A stretch of DNA of 64,000 nucleotides from Aphrophora alni (GCA_963513935.1 OY740774.1:29903949-29967948), one strand, 5' to 3'. Counted from the stretch's first letter, positions 9,869 through 23,633 are shown. The notes: generated from the sequence alone by a model not told the origin. A program made the numbers and translations.

Positions 9869-10654
9869 ACCAGCTACACCAACCAAACCACAACTCAATT
9901 AATTAAATTACATCCAATCTTCTTGTAACGAAAGGAATGGTTAAAATTTTGGTGTATGAACCCAAATTAGTACATTTGATTTCACATTACTTGTGAATTG
10001 TGATATTTTAAGAGTCAAAGGACGTGTTATATATGTCATTAGTTTTGTTGAAGATTGTAAAATCACACAATCCAAGGACACGTCTTGTTAGTTCTATTCA
10101 TTTATGAAGAACTGATTTTTTAACCAATATAGTAACTCAATTCAGTAAAATTTAAATCAGTAATTCGAAAATAATTGTTAATTCATATGTTAGAAACTTT
10201 CAGTTTTTGTTAATTTCCTAGTCTATTTATCAAAATACTTTGGACACTACACTTTGGACAAAGTAATAAAAGCAAATTATGCATATAAAATTAGGTAAGT
10301 AATAGTTTTAACCACATGAGAGATACAGGGTTTTTAGGTTCAATTTTACCATTTATTTTTTTAAATAAAAAGTAATGTAAAGAAAATGTTATTTGTTTAA
10401 ATTAAGGAAGATATTCGTGATTCATGAAGAGGTTTTTGATATCTTTCAAATAAAATATTTTAAAACACATAGCTCCATAAGACCATGTATTGATTGTGAG
10501 CTACATGTGTCAAGAGTATTTATAATCTTTGATACGACACGCTCCACCAGATGGAAGAAGCACCCTTGAGTAGGAGAGGACACCACTAAGTAAGATGACA
10601 TTGTAGAGTTAACATATTCAATACGGTGCTGGTGTGCGTATCTGTATCGATCGT
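9869..10654. other. AT-rich, nothing recognised
   Basis: No feature beyond chance ORFs. It may include the 5' flank of the element carrying the ribozyme-like motif. Confidence 0.35.
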
Positions 10655-10800
10655 TTATAATCCAGTTATAATATCTTGTAGTAAGTAAATTGAAAATTAA
10701 ACTAAACTCAATTAACAGGAACAACAACATTGGATATAGAGTTAAGTCTCGAGGGAAATCAAATTGACGAAATCCAGTGTTGCCGGATTGAACAGTTTAG
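10655..10800 (+). repeat. Dispersed repeat family B, copy 1
   Basis: Matches 59262-59410 over ~145 bp with long identical blocks: AACTCAATTAACAGGAACAA, TAGAGTTAAGTCTCG, GGGAAATCAAA and AATCCAGTGTTGCCGGATTG. It has no ORF, and its TE class is unknown. Confidence 0.85.
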
Positions 10801-11507
10801 TAAAGGATGAAAAATATCTTCAGTACACTAAACTCTATTTTCTATTTGAGAAATTATTTAAAACATTTTTGTTTTATTTTTCGAAGCAATCGTTCAGTAT
10901 TTTGTTGTTAATAATTTTACACCACATTTTCCACACGTGACTTACTACTGTTAATAGTTTAACAATTTTGCATAAAACTTCTCACATACTGTAGTAATTT
11001 GTAAACAACCAATACAAAACCGGCAATTGCTCACCTAAAATACCAATACCGTGGAAAACAAAGACGGTGCTCCTGTATTCAAATTTTATCTCGGTAATTT
11101 GTTTTTGTATTTTATTAGCACGTTAGTTTGGGTCATACGATTTTTCATTTAACCAAATTTTAATCGAAATTACTTGCATCAAATTTGAGATATTCAACAT
11201 TTTTAGGGCGGTTTCTATGATTTATTTTCACATCTTGATGAAAAACTTACAAACCACCAATTTTTGGATTTGGCAAGTACAGTTTTTTATGTACTTCCTT
11301 TTGGATACGATTGAGTTTAGATTTTTTGAGTTAAGATTATTTAGAACAGCAACTGATATCCGAATTTTTTTTTTTCTTGAGGAGCGATGTGATTTCTGTT
11401 TACTTTTGCTTTTTTAACTCTTCTAATAAACTCATAGTAGGCTAAGATTGTAAAGAAAGAGCATAATTTTAAAGAATAGTCTATTATTAAAATCTACATA
11501 TATACAC
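10801..11507. other. AT-rich, nothing recognised
   Basis: No feature identified. Confidence 0.4.
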
Positions 11508-11665
11508 TCAGGGGCTTGTTTACATCTCTCTAAATCATGTTTCATGTATAGTCACTTTTGACCAAATCTTGTTCTCTTCTGACCCTAGCGCTATTAAAGT
11601 ATTCGAGGTCTAGGGGTTTTTTTTTCATCTTCGTATCTGCCATTTCTTTATCAGTCGATAATTAA
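11508..11665 (+). repeat. Dispersed repeat family A, copy 3 (short)
   Basis: Retains GTTTCATGTATAGTC, TTTTGACCAAAT, TTGTTCTCTTCTGACC, CTATTAAAGTATTCGAGG, a G-run plus T-run, and a TTTATCAGTCGATAA end. It is 5'-truncated compared with copies 1, 2 and 4. Confidence 0.6.
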
Positions 11666-11735
11666 CTAGATATTTATCGCCTTAAAACAAAATGACAGTG
11701 AATACTTTTATTTACAAACCTATTAGTTTTTAAGT

Positions 11736-11767
11736 AACGCATTTCGAAAACTTAGCTTCATCTTCAT
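11736..11767 (-). repeat. Decayed hammerhead-like motif
   Basis: On the minus strand it reads ATGAAGATGAAGCTAAG followed by TTTTCGAAATGCGTT. This is the same CUGANGA-hairpin-GAAA plan as the motif at 22049-22100, but the first core C is lost and stem II is imperfect. Likely an inactive relic of a related repeat. Confidence 0.35.
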
Positions 11768-13398
11768 AAAACTCGTTCGCAAAAGATAGTTACTACATCA
11801 AGTTAAATATAAAAAATACAAGTATAAATGTAAAACATAGTCTTTGGTCACAAGATATCATAAATGATGAGTGGACACCTCTGCATTTAATAAAAGATTA
11901 ATTACAAAAATTATGGTTGTGATTTGAAAAATTCCGAAGCGTCTCTGACCTGTTGGTTTATTCCATATGAGTCACAAATAGTTTTCTTTAATCATTGTTT
12001 TAACGTTTCACATTTGTTCAAAATTATAACAAAATCACATCTCCCAATTTTGAGATAGTTACCCATTTATGACAGTACCAATATCTACGTTTTGTGTGTT
12101 AACGGTAGAACCTATTCAGACGGTCGTCATAGTGAGTATGGGTGTGACAAACTCGATAAATTCTAGCTCGATCTATAACGTTTACCATTTATTCTTAGGT
12201 TAATTGAATTAACAATATAATTATAAGAAGTTACCTTATTATTATTTCCATACGATAATACTATATATTCGTTTTTAATTCTTTTCTATTAATATAATCT
12301 TGACAATCTTTTATTCCTTCAGATACTTAAGTTATATGAACATTTTAGCTTTAAGAGTTTTTTATATTATATATCTTCCCTGACCGATATTTTTTGTGCT
12401 TTCATACAATGAGAAAAGAAGTATATAAACTAAGTATTTGGTAGATTGGCGATCAATACATATTTTATTATCTTTAGAGTATATTAGAGTTTCTATGGGA
12501 GCTTCACTTTCAAATTTACGATTGATAGATATTATGTTTTGTATGTAGTTAAAAAACTTTGAGTTTTAAAAGTGAGAAGACATCATGATTATAAGAATAA
12601 GAATAACCAAAATGTTTAAACTCATACTTTTAATGAAACGAGTTTAAAGTATGGAGTCGACATCTTCGGGGTTTGTAATTTGAATACCAATAAACAGTCA
12701 CGATATCTTGGTTTTCCAAAATATATTTTTATATCCATAGTTTGATCACACTTAAATTGACAAAGCTTATTTAAACAGTCTATTAAAATATGTAGAGTTA
12801 TAACATAAAAATTGCCAAAATTAGGATCAGTAGAACTTAAAGAGATAAAAGAAACATTAAATGTGGAAATTTTCCTACTTCCTTAACATACAAAAACATG
12901 ATATATTTTTTATTTAATTTGGATAGAACATGTAATTTTTATTATTTTTTATAAATAGGAGTTTTTGTGAAACCCAAAAGATTAGAATCTACGTCCTGTA
13001 TATATTGGATCTTCTTTATTTACTCGATTTTTAGTGTGTGATTTTGTAATATTTTAAATATTAAATATGGCTTGAAAATATAATCTTTCACAGACTATAA
13101 GACTGGAAGGTTATTTGAACGTTTAGAGATGTATTTATATTATTTCACTTCTAGACCCCACTTTGAAAAGTAATTTGAATACGGCAATGTAAAGGTAATG
13201 ATCGTGTGAATTTATGCAATAAATTACACATTTAGATGACATGTATTCCATATATTCTGCCATAGAATATTGGTAGGAAAGTATATTTTTATCTCAATTT
13301 TTTAGGAAATAAAATGATAAAAATTACACATCAAAAATCGAGTAAATGTTTAGCAAAAACTACACATGAATGAGATGTTCTAATCCAAAGCACAATAA
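11768..13398. other. AT-rich, nothing recognised
   Basis: Long AT-rich stretch with only short homopolymers and no coding-like frame. Confidence 0.4.
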
Positions 13399-13443
13399 AA
13401 CATGTTACTTATATATATATATAACATGTTATGTAACATGTTA
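13399..13443. repeat. Palindrome cluster of AACATGTTA
   Basis: AACATGTTA occurs three times (13399, ~13423, ~13435), the first two flanking a short TA run, so several alternative hairpins can form. Confidence 0.6.
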
Positions 13444-14225
13444 TATTTAAATTTAGTGGGTCGCTCTATTTGAAAATTGTGGTAATTCTTATAGATTTCT
13501 TATAATAACATATAAAGTTTTATATAAAAAGAAAAACTTTTTTTTTTCCTTTTGGAAAACCTAAAAGAGGACTGAATTGACAAATATAGAATCTTAGTTT
13601 TGATGCATTTATTTGAGAGGAATAACATATTCCCCAATTCATATAATATCATGCACGATTTATTTACAGACTATCGAAAAAATGTATTCCATAATATACG
13701 ACACTAATCATTGAGAACACAGGTAAATGTTTGTCAGAATTAAATTAAAATTTAATATATAACAAGTACAAAGTAAAACGCCCTTACGGTGTCTAGACAT
13801 AACAATATTACACCTGGGTCTTGGCGTGTGTAGAGAGGGTGGAAAGGTTTAACTAGACTATTGTTTATATGATAAGTCCCATAATACGTGCAGCTCTTTT
13901 AGTAAACGACCTGTCTTGTTAGCTTTCTACCAACTAATAACCTTTCCACGACTCCAAGTAAGAGCTTTTCATAAAATCAAGTTTTCTCATTACAAAATAA
14001 ATAATCATTTAACATATAATTATTTATCTGTGCCTATAAATATTTTATTGTTAATTAATTATTTTTTTTTTTAGGCAAAGTTCTACAACAAAATCAATAA
14101 TAAATTGTAAAAAAAAAGTCAATAACTATTTAAATTATTAGTCGAGATTTTTTTTCTTATAGTAAGAGAGGACAATAAAATTTATTCGTTTACGTTAGAA
14201 TATTGTTTTGTCTTATTATTTTGAA
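13444..14225. other. AT-rich with a small inverted repeat
   Basis: GTGGAAAGGTT at ~13839 and its complement AACCTTTCCAC at ~13940 flank ~85 bp, possibly a small MITE relic. Otherwise nothing is recognised. Confidence 0.4.

Positions 14226-14273
<48 letters not shown>
14226..14273. repeat. (TA)n microsatellite
   Basis: About 48 bp of TA dinucleotides with one C interruption (TACATA). Confidence 0.95.
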
Positions 14274-14276
<3 letters not shown>

Positions 14277-15348
14277 CACAAAAAACCTTAACGCAATCTA
14301 GAGTAATGGATTCTTGGATTGCAAATAAATGAAAAATATTCAGTAAATATTTTCGAATTAATTTAGATTATTTACCATTTTGTATTTTCACAAAAACCGT
14401 ACTGTAACTATAGAAATAGATAAGATATTGAGTTCTAATTTGGTATAAACAATTTGTAAATTACCATTTTAAAGTGTATTAAATACAAATACCTAATGAC
14501 AAACAACACAGTTTTTTTGTATTTTTCCGCAGGTCAAAGAATAACAGGAAATATAATTTCTTGTTAGTTTTCCACAACACCCAATATTTAATAATAATAA
14601 TAAAATCGACTGTTTTGAACTGCATACCAAATTCAAATGAGGACCTTAAAATTTTAATACACATTCTTTCAGTGTTTACCAGAGAATTTTTAAGATTTAA
14701 TATAATCTTCTGTATCTCTACAATCTCATTAACAACGTATGTTTCAAACAGTTTCCTTTAGGTTAGGGTGGTACATTATTCTTATGTATGTTCTTTAAGA
14801 AATACTCAGTTTTCTTACATAAGTAATGACTGGTCTTATGAGAGTCTTGTAAATATTTTTTGATTTGCACATCAGATGGGAATTGAACAGTAATAGATTT
14901 AGAACAATTAGTTTGGTGGAATGTTGTAGACCAACTACGTAGAGCGTTGTATTTTGATGTACACCTTTCTTCAAATTATATCGTTACTGATCTTGCCCAT
15001 ATCATCCACCTTTAATCCTGATGTGATTTTTTGCTATGACAAATAGAAAACCTAACAGATATTTTATCATATCCAGAGATGTTTTCATAGGACGAACTGT
15101 AACTTTTATTTTACTTGTATTTGATTGTGAAGAATTTTAACTAACATTACCATGACCAGACTTGTGTTCGATGTGGATAAAAATATTTAGTTCTTTATGA
15201 CTAAAAGTTTGGGGTGGATACATTAAAAAAAATACATATAATTAAGGTGTAACCAAATTGGCTATGTCCATGGCCTCAAAAATCTTTAAAATATTTAAAT
15301 GTTACCATCTCCCAATAGACGATGGGTCAATTGAGTCCAAGAGTAGTA
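14274..15348. other. AT-rich, nothing recognised
   Basis: Includes a TTAGG dimer at ~14756 and a short GCAATC/GATTGC hairpin at ~14295-14324. No gene. Confidence 0.4.
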
Positions 15349-15424
15349 ATGAGGGTCACGTGACTTAGGATATTCCCAATCTCAGAAAAAAATGGGGGTG
15401 GACTAATTAACGTGACCCCCCTAA
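15349..15424. repeat. Small palindromic repeat
   Basis: GGGTCACGT (15353-15361) and ACGTGACCC (15410-15418) are perfect complements. Similarity extends imperfectly inward to ~30-bp arms. MITE-like remnant of ~76 bp. Confidence 0.5.
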
Positions 15425-16059
15425 CCATTCTTCTGTTCAACGTACTTCTCGAGAGACATATCGGTTTTAAAGTTTATAATTAAACCATAAACACCTTTCA
15501 AGAAAATCTAATAAAAGACATAAATTCTCAAAACCGTCTGCATCAATTTAGTTCGAATTTCCATTACTGTAAATGTAAAGATTAATAGCCCAAACCAATG
15601 TAGCAAAACTTGAGTGAAACTTAATTACCTGTTCGGAAACAATTATAAATAAAATATTACAAATATTTATTCCCGCCGTTTAAAACTTGATTACAATCAG
15701 ATAAGATTAGGTTTAGAGCGAGTGTAAGAAACAAGAGATGCAATATTCTCTCTATTTAAATATCATAAATTCCCAAATACTGTTAAACTACCCTACACCC
15801 AATCACCCTTCATTGAAAATACACGGAAAACAATTCAGTCATATAACTATATTTATTTTATCACGTATAACTATTTTTAGGAGATGAAGAGAGTTATTAT
15901 TTTTGATTTTGTGGATGAATTTGGGAATCAGATAATGCAATAATTTGGACCGTTTAGTGTTTACCGGCAAAGAAATATGGTATCTCCTATATGATTAATT
16001 TTATGTTTTTAAATGCAATTTTTCCTTCGTGCTTTTATGACCCATTTTCACTTCTAATA
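15425..16059. other. AT-rich, nothing recognised
   Basis: No feature identified. Confidence 0.4.
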
Positions 16060-16308
16060 CATGTAACCCTCAGGCGCCAAATATAGTTAGCAAAGGCGTG
16101 ACAAACCCAAATGGCATAGCAGGATCTACGCTTTTTTCATGTATTCTCAGGTAGGAATCCACGCTTTCACCATTTCTTTCTGGTCTCTTTTGACCAACAT
16201 TTGTGCAGTTTTCTCCTTACTCCACTAGATTATTGGAGGAAATAAATTATTTTATTTGTATTCTTTTTTATATATAAGTCGATGACGGCAGATTTGTGTT
16301 TATACTTT
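16060..16308 (+). repeat. Dispersed repeat family A, copy 4
   Basis: Full-length-like. It matches copy 1 at its start (TGTAACC, ATATAGTTAG) and shares TTTTTTCATGTA-TCT, TTTTGACCAACATTTGT, the T-rich block and the TATAAGTCGATGACGG end with the other copies. Confidence 0.6.
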
Positions 16309-16330
16309 AAACAACAACAACAACAACAAA
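16309..16330. repeat. (CAA)n microsatellite
   Basis: Six to seven CAA units immediately after family A copy 4. Confidence 0.9.
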
Positions 16331-18025
16331 ACAATATTATAATCCGTCTAATTGGCTTGTCCCTGTTAAATAAATAAAAGTTTATTTGAATCTTATTACC
16401 TTATAACAGTTAAATCATGTGACAAGAACCCCATTACCAAGTAATAACAGAGTAATGTATCATGTATCCACCAACTTCACCAGCAGACATTAAAGCCATT
16501 AATTCCTACACGCGATTAACTCTTGAGTCACGGGCTAGGCTCAAGTCATCAATACGGATATGCAAGTACATCTCTGTTTAACACGCAGGTAATTATATCA
16601 ACCCATGGATTAATTACTACAGGGAAGGTAATTCCAAGTACATAATTATATAATGTAGTAATTTAATCACACTAATTAAGTTGGAGAAAATGGTTAAACT
16701 ATGAATTAATATTAAAAATACATTGAGAGTAACTGTATTTAGAGACTTTATAATTGATTATTAATTTAATATTATTCGAAATTTTTAAAATTTTAACATC
16801 AAACACCACATTTGAGACAAGACAACGTTATTAGCTTCAGTTGTTACAAGTACAATACTTAAGTAATTTTGATCCACAAGAGGCGAGGCCATGGATGTAT
16901 TGTAATATAATATTGTGCGACAAGAACTATCTTACAGCAAGTTTTATCATATTAACAATGGACATGGACTTGCGGTATTGTTTCACTGCTGTTATCTACA
17001 TAAAGTATCGGTCAATGTACTTGATGGTTATGTACACTTATGGTTCAATGTCGCATGTTTTGCTCACATGCGGAAATTGAAGATGACAATACTGTGTCAA
17101 TAACTATGTCTTTATTTTAAAAAGTGTATGAAGAACCTGACATATATTACTTTAAAAGAAAATATAAAATTTGGTTTAATTCCATTTCTTCTTCATAGTA
17201 GGGAAAATATATGTATATGATATTGAGTTAAGCTAAATCTGTATTTATTGGTATTTTGATAGGTGGCAATAACAATTCAAAATGGCAACAACAATGGAGA
17301 TCAATACCCAAAACATGTTATTTAAATTAAATAATAATACATAGTTCAATTTGGAATGAAAGAGGTTAACATAGGTCAATCTGGTCATTAAAATGTTATT
17401 TTAGGTTCGTTAATTGTTTTTTAAGTTATCAACGTGCTATGTGTGTGTGTTATGTATGTATACATGAATGTGTCACTGAGGAAGTTATAAATGAGGACAT
17501 AAAATTTATATTTGATCAGGAGTTACAGGAAAATTAGGGATGTATTAGTAAGCATGTATTACGAATATTGTTATTTGATTGATGTGAGTAAAATCACAGT
17601 TCTTCTGTATGATGGTGTAGATGTGTTAGTGTATGACGTGTATGTATGAACGCGCGTACGCAATAGTAGTTAATTTTTAATGTTGTTTTTAACACAGTAC
17701 TAATATGAGGGTGTAATAACAAACTATCCTGCTCTGTATGAGTATATTCCCCACAGTCAGTTAATGTATTTTTGTTTTATTGATTATAAATTCAAAGATG
17801 AGAAGCTTTGTCCTTGATCCATGTCTAACAAGTATTGAAGGCAAACATTGGTTATTTTCTGAGATATACTATATGATAGTTCAAATTTAACAGTTTACCC
17901 GGAATAAAAATAATACCACATTCTGTAAAAATGTCTAATATTAATAGTACGTGGATAGTTACAATTGAAGATACAGATTCAATTTTTAAGTACAGTTACT
18001 AAAAAAATTAATTAAATTAGAATTA

Positions 18026-18028
<3 letters not shown>
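16331..18028. other. AT-rich, nothing recognised
   Basis: Two overlapping plus ORFs (79 and 62 codons, 16841-17103) lie in a slightly GC-richer patch but show no motif or splice support. Confidence 0.35.

Positions 18029-18089
<61 letters not shown>
18029..18089. repeat. (TA)n microsatellite
   Basis: About 60 bp of pure TA dinucleotides. Confidence 0.97.
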
Positions 18090-18091
<2 letters not shown>

Positions 18092-18796
18092 GCATCTTGG
18101 GTATATTTATGCATATAAAGGAGGAGACTAGATTACTAAGGCCTTGTTTGTCTTCTAAGTCCTTGAAATAGACTCAAGTAAAAACTCAAACTTAATTTTG
18201 CAGAAAACTCCCGCAGGGGAAAGTCGATGATATTTTTATTGTAACATAATCAGTGTATGTTGTTAACGTATTAGTAACTAGCTAGTTGTGATTTTAAGTT
18301 TTAGTATTTTTTTTTTTCATTTCTACAGAAGAGTAAGTGAATATATTAATGTAATTTTAAAAATACCTGTTACTATTATTATTATTATCATTATTTATTT
18401 ATAGTTTTGTTAAATGTATATAAAATTATTTTAAAAACAACATTTATATTGTGTTGAATTTTGTAAATAATTTGTGCGTATGTGTGTTATTTTTGAATTT
18501 ATAGTAAAATATTTTAAAGAACTGATTATATTTATTGAGTTCAAAGTGATTCAAATGATTCATTTAATATTAAAAAAAAATATTTTTAACAAAAATTATA
18601 AACTCATTTTTACTGTTTTTCAATAGTTTTACGTACATTTTTATAGGGTAAAAATTAAATAAATAAAATAAAGTGAGAAATCGTGTGTTGTCTTTTATTT
18701 GGTTAATTACAAAATAAGTTTCTTCGAAAAATGTGTAGTTTTTAAAAGCACAACTAAAATGAATTCTAATACAATAATGAATCAATTAAATTTATA
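18090..18796. other. AT-rich, nothing recognised
   Basis: No feature identified. Confidence 0.4.
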
Positions 18797-18965
18797 TCAA
18801 AACAATGACTTAAATGCATAGTTCCATAACAGACAGTTGGGAATAGTGATTGAAATTACTATAATTTCTGCGGAAAACTGTTTCTAAATTCAATGTCTCT
18901 GTCCCTGTCAATTAAGATAGTCTTAGTGTTCTACTTCCTTGTACATAACCTTACAATCAAGAACC
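18797..18965 (+). repeat. Dispersed repeat family D, copy 1
   Basis: Pairs with 57004-57190. Shared blocks include CATAACAGA, GAATAGTGATTG-AATTACT against GAATGATGACTGCAATCACT, TCTAAATTCAATGTCTCTGT and AATTAAGATAGTCTT. No ORF; origin unknown. Confidence 0.8.
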
Positions 18966-21407
18966 AATTGTATTTCGTGGAGAATAAAGGAAGTTGACAA
19001 TGTATTATGAAAAAATATGGTATTTACAACACTAAAGTAAATACTAAAATACAATTTCAGTTTATGGCTTCATTTTTAATTTTAATGATGTGTAAATTCT
19101 TGTTTTTAATATTTTTATTTTATTTTTTGATTGTTTTGCAGTTTCATTGCAATAGGCCATTGAAGGTGGCAACATTGAATTAATAAACGCATATATTTCG
19201 AGGACAGTCCACAAATTCAAACGAGTCGGCCGGTTTTAATGATATTTGATACTTGGGTATATTTTGGAATTACTTCGGGACTTTTTCTTCATTTTTTTTT
19301 CAACTCAAACTCCACGTTTACCTTTCTCAAGACAAAACATAAATTTACGAACAAACCAAAATCTTCAATAAAGAGTTTTGTTAAAATATGCTGAAGTGCA
19401 GCTACCGAGGACGATGGAATAAATATTGGTCACCGTCTCTCCAAAATTCCGGTTCGTTAAAAAATAAAATAAATAAAATTGGTGTTCTACATAAAAGAAA
19501 TAATTTTTCAAAATTGGCTCTACTAAATTCGTTAAAATCTCTAGTAAAATAAAGTTTACTGAGAAGCACGTACAGTCTCTTATCTAAATCTCTATTATTA
19601 ATATTACTTTTCGCAGACAGTGTCTGATTCATTTCATTTTACCTGTATATTTTCAGAACTTTGTACTGTTCATTTTTTCTTTGGATACTGTAGAACTGAT
19701 ATTTTATGGTGACAATTACTTTTAGCTAGTTTCTATGGTTGAGGTATAGTTGACTAACAAGTTTGTGTAATGTATCCACATTTTTATTTTATTTGGGGCA
19801 TGGAAAAGCCATAAAGTTAGACATTATTTTGATTCTTTGTTCCAACGCTTTCCTCTTCAACTTAGTCCTAACCCATTCTGTAGAGATGTTATTGGGCGAT
19901 CCTTGAACAGATTTTGTTCTTGCGTTGGCTAAATGTGTTTCATAATTTTATATTTTTTTTCATTTGACAGATTCAGAGCTCTTTTACAGCTTATTATGTT
20001 TCTATTATTTATTACTTATTACTTACTAATTTTAATGTACTTATTTGTGTTTAAATTTATACTATTGTTGTTACATTGGTCTCTCTATTAACGATATGTT
20101 TATAAAAAATATTTATGTTAAACCTTTTGACAACTTAAAATTGCTTATAACTTACCAAAGGGACATAAAATCTAAATTATCAAAGATAAGAGAGAAATTC
20201 ACAAAGCAAGTCGACCCAAAGTATACAGTTAATGTAGACTCCATTAAAGCTAACTTCTATTTTCTCGTAACAATAAGACTACTTTTCATACTTGAAGAAG
20301 GGACAAATGTGTGTAAATTATTGTTAAATTTACTGGAAAAGACGTAAGTGGCGAGTACATCAATTTGTTGGATGTTTCCAAGTGTTCACTAATACTAAAT
20401 TCCCACTTCTACTAGAGCAATAAATCACTCGAAATTACAAAACGAAGTGGTGAAATGTTATTTTACCATTTCCTACCTATATTTAAGGTAAATATTTAGC
20501 ACATTTATGTTATGTATTAAAATATCTCCTGACTAATTTTAGAAGTTCCATGGTACTTAGACATTCTATTTTCAATCAACATTTTATGACCAGATTATAT
20601 CGTGTACTTATTTGTTTGAGAAGAAGACATTTGATAAAAGGATTTTCTTGTTGATACCATGAAATTTTAAAATCAAAGATATTATTATACATCTTGTTTA
20701 AGATACTAAAATACATGTAATGTATCCATGTTCCTCAAATTCTGCATAACTTTAAATATATTAGTAGTTCATAAGTCTATTGTTGCTGTCTAATTAAAAA
20801 ATTAAAACGAAATATCTACCAAGACTAACGTATCAGCACATCTATACTGGAAATTTGTTAAAACATACCGGGATCAAAGTTATATGATCAGAGACCTCAT
20901 AGGTCTTTTTGCATTTCCCATTTTACATTCCGAGGAATATAAAAGTTAACAAAATAAACTGAAACTCTCAAACTGATTTTAAATTAAAAGCATCTACACG
21001 ATTCTAAAATAAATATTAATTCTCATATTCTTCGTAGAAGTGAATAAAAAAAAAGTATTAATATTTTGAAGATACTGTTAATTTTTAACCATAAACCTAA
21101 CCAAAAAAAAATAAAAAATATTCCTTACTAAAAATTCAAATAAAAAGGGCATCGATTTATGACGTATCCAATAACTTTCTCTAAACTACGTATATGTGAG
21201 AAAGTAGAAAAGATAAGCTTAAAAATAAAAGTTTTTAACGAAATGGCTACATTCAGCATGATAATAACTACTAATGAATCCCATTGTGTAAGAAAAGCGA
21301 CGTCAGGCAAATCTCTGCATTACACTCACCCTTTGTTGCACAACTGTTATTATTTAGGGAATTTTAAAATCTATTCAGAGTGATTCAGGCTGAAATTGTG
21401 GTAATTA

Positions 21408-21411
<4 letters not shown>
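18966..21411. other. AT-rich, nothing recognised
   Basis: Chance ORFs only (for example plus 20045-20347, 100 codons, composition driven by AT bias). No repeat copy recognised. Confidence 0.4.

Positions 21412-21477
<66 letters not shown>
21412..21477. repeat. (TA)n microsatellite
   Basis: About 65 bp of pure TA dinucleotides. Confidence 0.97.
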
Positions 21478-21479
<2 letters not shown>

Positions 21480-22048
21480 CAAATGGTATTAAAAAATGAA
21501 TTGTGCGAAAATGATGCACAAACTTTCTCACTCATATATTCCCCATAATCAAATAAAAACGAAGCAAAACTTACAAAATTATGAGTCAAGTAGTTATTAA
21601 TGAAACAGTAAAAATCCACACCATCTTTGAAAAAATATGTTTTTAAATTAATAAAGAACGCTTATATCATGAACTCATCTTCAGCCTAAATTGTAAATTA
21701 CTGTATTAATAAAAAAATTTCAATGATAGCAGTGAAGTTCAATTTTTGCTGTTTGAAACGTTTCCACGCAGGTTTGAGTTGTCAATCTTTACATTTCACT
21801 AAATTCGGAATTACATTTCACTATTACATTTTTTATAATATAAGGTTTATGCTCTTATACATATAACCTATTAATCTTCGTTCTTCAGATTTCCAGGTAT
21901 TCTATTTTATTTATATTATTTCAAATAATATTTTACTGCTCCATAGGCTTCTCATAAAGATTATCTATAATAAATTATGAAAGTAGTAATGCCTAAACTA
22001 CAGAAAAAAAAAGAAAAAAATTAACGCAATTAAGATTAGCAAGTTTAA
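21478..22048. other. AT-rich flank of ribozyme-like motif
   Basis: On the minus strand this is downstream of the motif at 22049-22100. CTGAAGATGA on the minus strand at ~21678 is another possible fragment of the same motif. No gene. Confidence 0.35.
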
Positions 22049-22100
22049 TAAACCCATATGTACATTTCGGTAACTTAGCTACCATCATCAGGTGGGTTTA
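22049..22100 (-). ncRNA. Second hammerhead-like motif
   Basis: On the minus strand: TAAACCCA (22093-22100), an extra C, the exact core CTGATGA, an extra T, stem II GGTAGC-TAA-GTTACC (six pairs, one G:U), GAAA, a self-complementary stem III segment centred on TGTACA, then TGGGTTTA (22049-22056). The two ends pair perfectly over 8 bp. The order and core match a type I hammerhead. The extra C next to the core and the extra T before stem II depart from active examples, so this may be a related structured retroelement end rather than a working ribozyme. Confidence 0.45.
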
Positions 22101-23602
22101 AGGTAATACATTGACGTTAATTTTTTTATTTTTATTTGTTGTTTGGGGTATATCTTCTTCCATATCATTACTCACCACAAAGCTCATTGAATATTGTATG
22201 TGTAATAAGTTACTTTAATTATTTTTTCCATAAATCGTTAGAAATTATCATAGTAAAATCCTCCTTATTTAAAGTAAGTAGTGATTTCTTTACATAATAG
22301 TAGAAACAGGTTTAGTCCTACAAAAACTCAAGTTGGTTCGTAAATTTAACATTCTTTAAGTATAAAGCTATTTTCTATATTTTTTTACCTTTGAACTACT
22401 GAAGTAATTTTGTTATAATTTTACCCATTTTGGGTATAATTTATTTTGGATTTAATGATATCATTATTCCGTGTTATGTATTTTAATATTTTAAAATATA
22501 TTAAGTTGTTATTTGTGTGGTATCTAATTTAATTTGTTAATTGATTATTGAGAATATCATATTTAACCAATCTAAATAATTTTATGTTTTGTTTAAAGAA
22601 AATAAAAATCCACTTTGTGTAAACCAGTCTAGTTATTTCTCTACACAATAGCAGACCCGGGATTAATACTGTTATGTCTAGACCTTACAAGAAACTCCAA
22701 TTTGTTTCTAACTTATAAAGAAAGTTAATTTTCTCTAGACATGAAGCCTAGATTTTACATCACCCACAAAACTACTCTAGATATTTTATTTTACTTAAAA
22801 TCTTACCCTTCTTAAATTATTTGAGAATTTCTTTATTATTCAATTTAGGTTTATGAACTTCTATTAAAAGGAATTGTTTAATAGTAATTAAATTTTGTGA
22901 TTTCTCTTTATTTTATTATTATTATTTTTTATTAAATAGTACAGCCACATGTATGAGGAATTATATTTTATAAACGTAAAAAATAGACCTGTATCGAGTT
23001 TGAATACTGATTTTAAATTTACACTGTACGATTTTGCATATTTATTTTTTTTTCAACCCTACCATCATATTTTACATTCACAAAAGTATTGCTTTTAAAT
23101 GTATTTGTTTATTTACACAATATTTAAATGGTGGAAACACACAATGTTAAACATATATGTTTTTATTAATTTATGGTAAAAAAGGTATGTGTGTATATTT
23201 TAAACTTATTTCGGGACTTTTTAAAATATTTTATTTACAACATAAAATTTATTGGTAAATTATGTAAATTTACGTAAAACAATACAAAATTAATGTTTTC
23301 TCAAAATCGTCTGTAAAATTGCTGTTATTGAGTTATGTATTAAAAGTATATATAAAATACCTTGCTGTGTGGCTGTTATAAAAACATAATTTCTAAAGTA
23401 ATTGCTTTATGTATTTCGTCTAAATTGAAATGAATATTAACGATTAAAATCAGTGTGCAAATTCCCAGGTAAACAAAAACACAACGGTTAAAGAATTATT
23501 ACCAAAAACCAATATTAAATTTAACATAATCTAGATTATAAGCAGATATATTGTACGCTGCGGCCGTGTGTATAGCACAAACGAAATAAGGTGAGGCCCT
23601 TA

Positions 23603-23607
<5 letters not shown>
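22101..23607. other. AT-rich with a possible local duplication
   Basis: Segments ~22254-22400 and ~22612-22790 look alike: GTGATTTCTTTACATAATAGTAGA against GTTATTTCTCTACACAATAGCAGA, then CTACAAAAACTC against CTTACAAGAAACTC. They could be an old duplication ~360 bp apart or two copies of one repeat. No gene. Confidence 0.35.

Positions 23608-23633
<26 letters not shown>
23608..23633. repeat. (TA)n inside an AT palindrome
   Basis: AAAAATTAT-(TA)n-ATAATTTTT forms a perfect palindrome; GAAATA/TATTTC pieces lie outside it. Confidence 0.85.

Noticed and set aside
20045..20347. 100-codon plus ORF
   Set aside because: Codon content follows the local AT bias, with no domain and no splice or promoter support.
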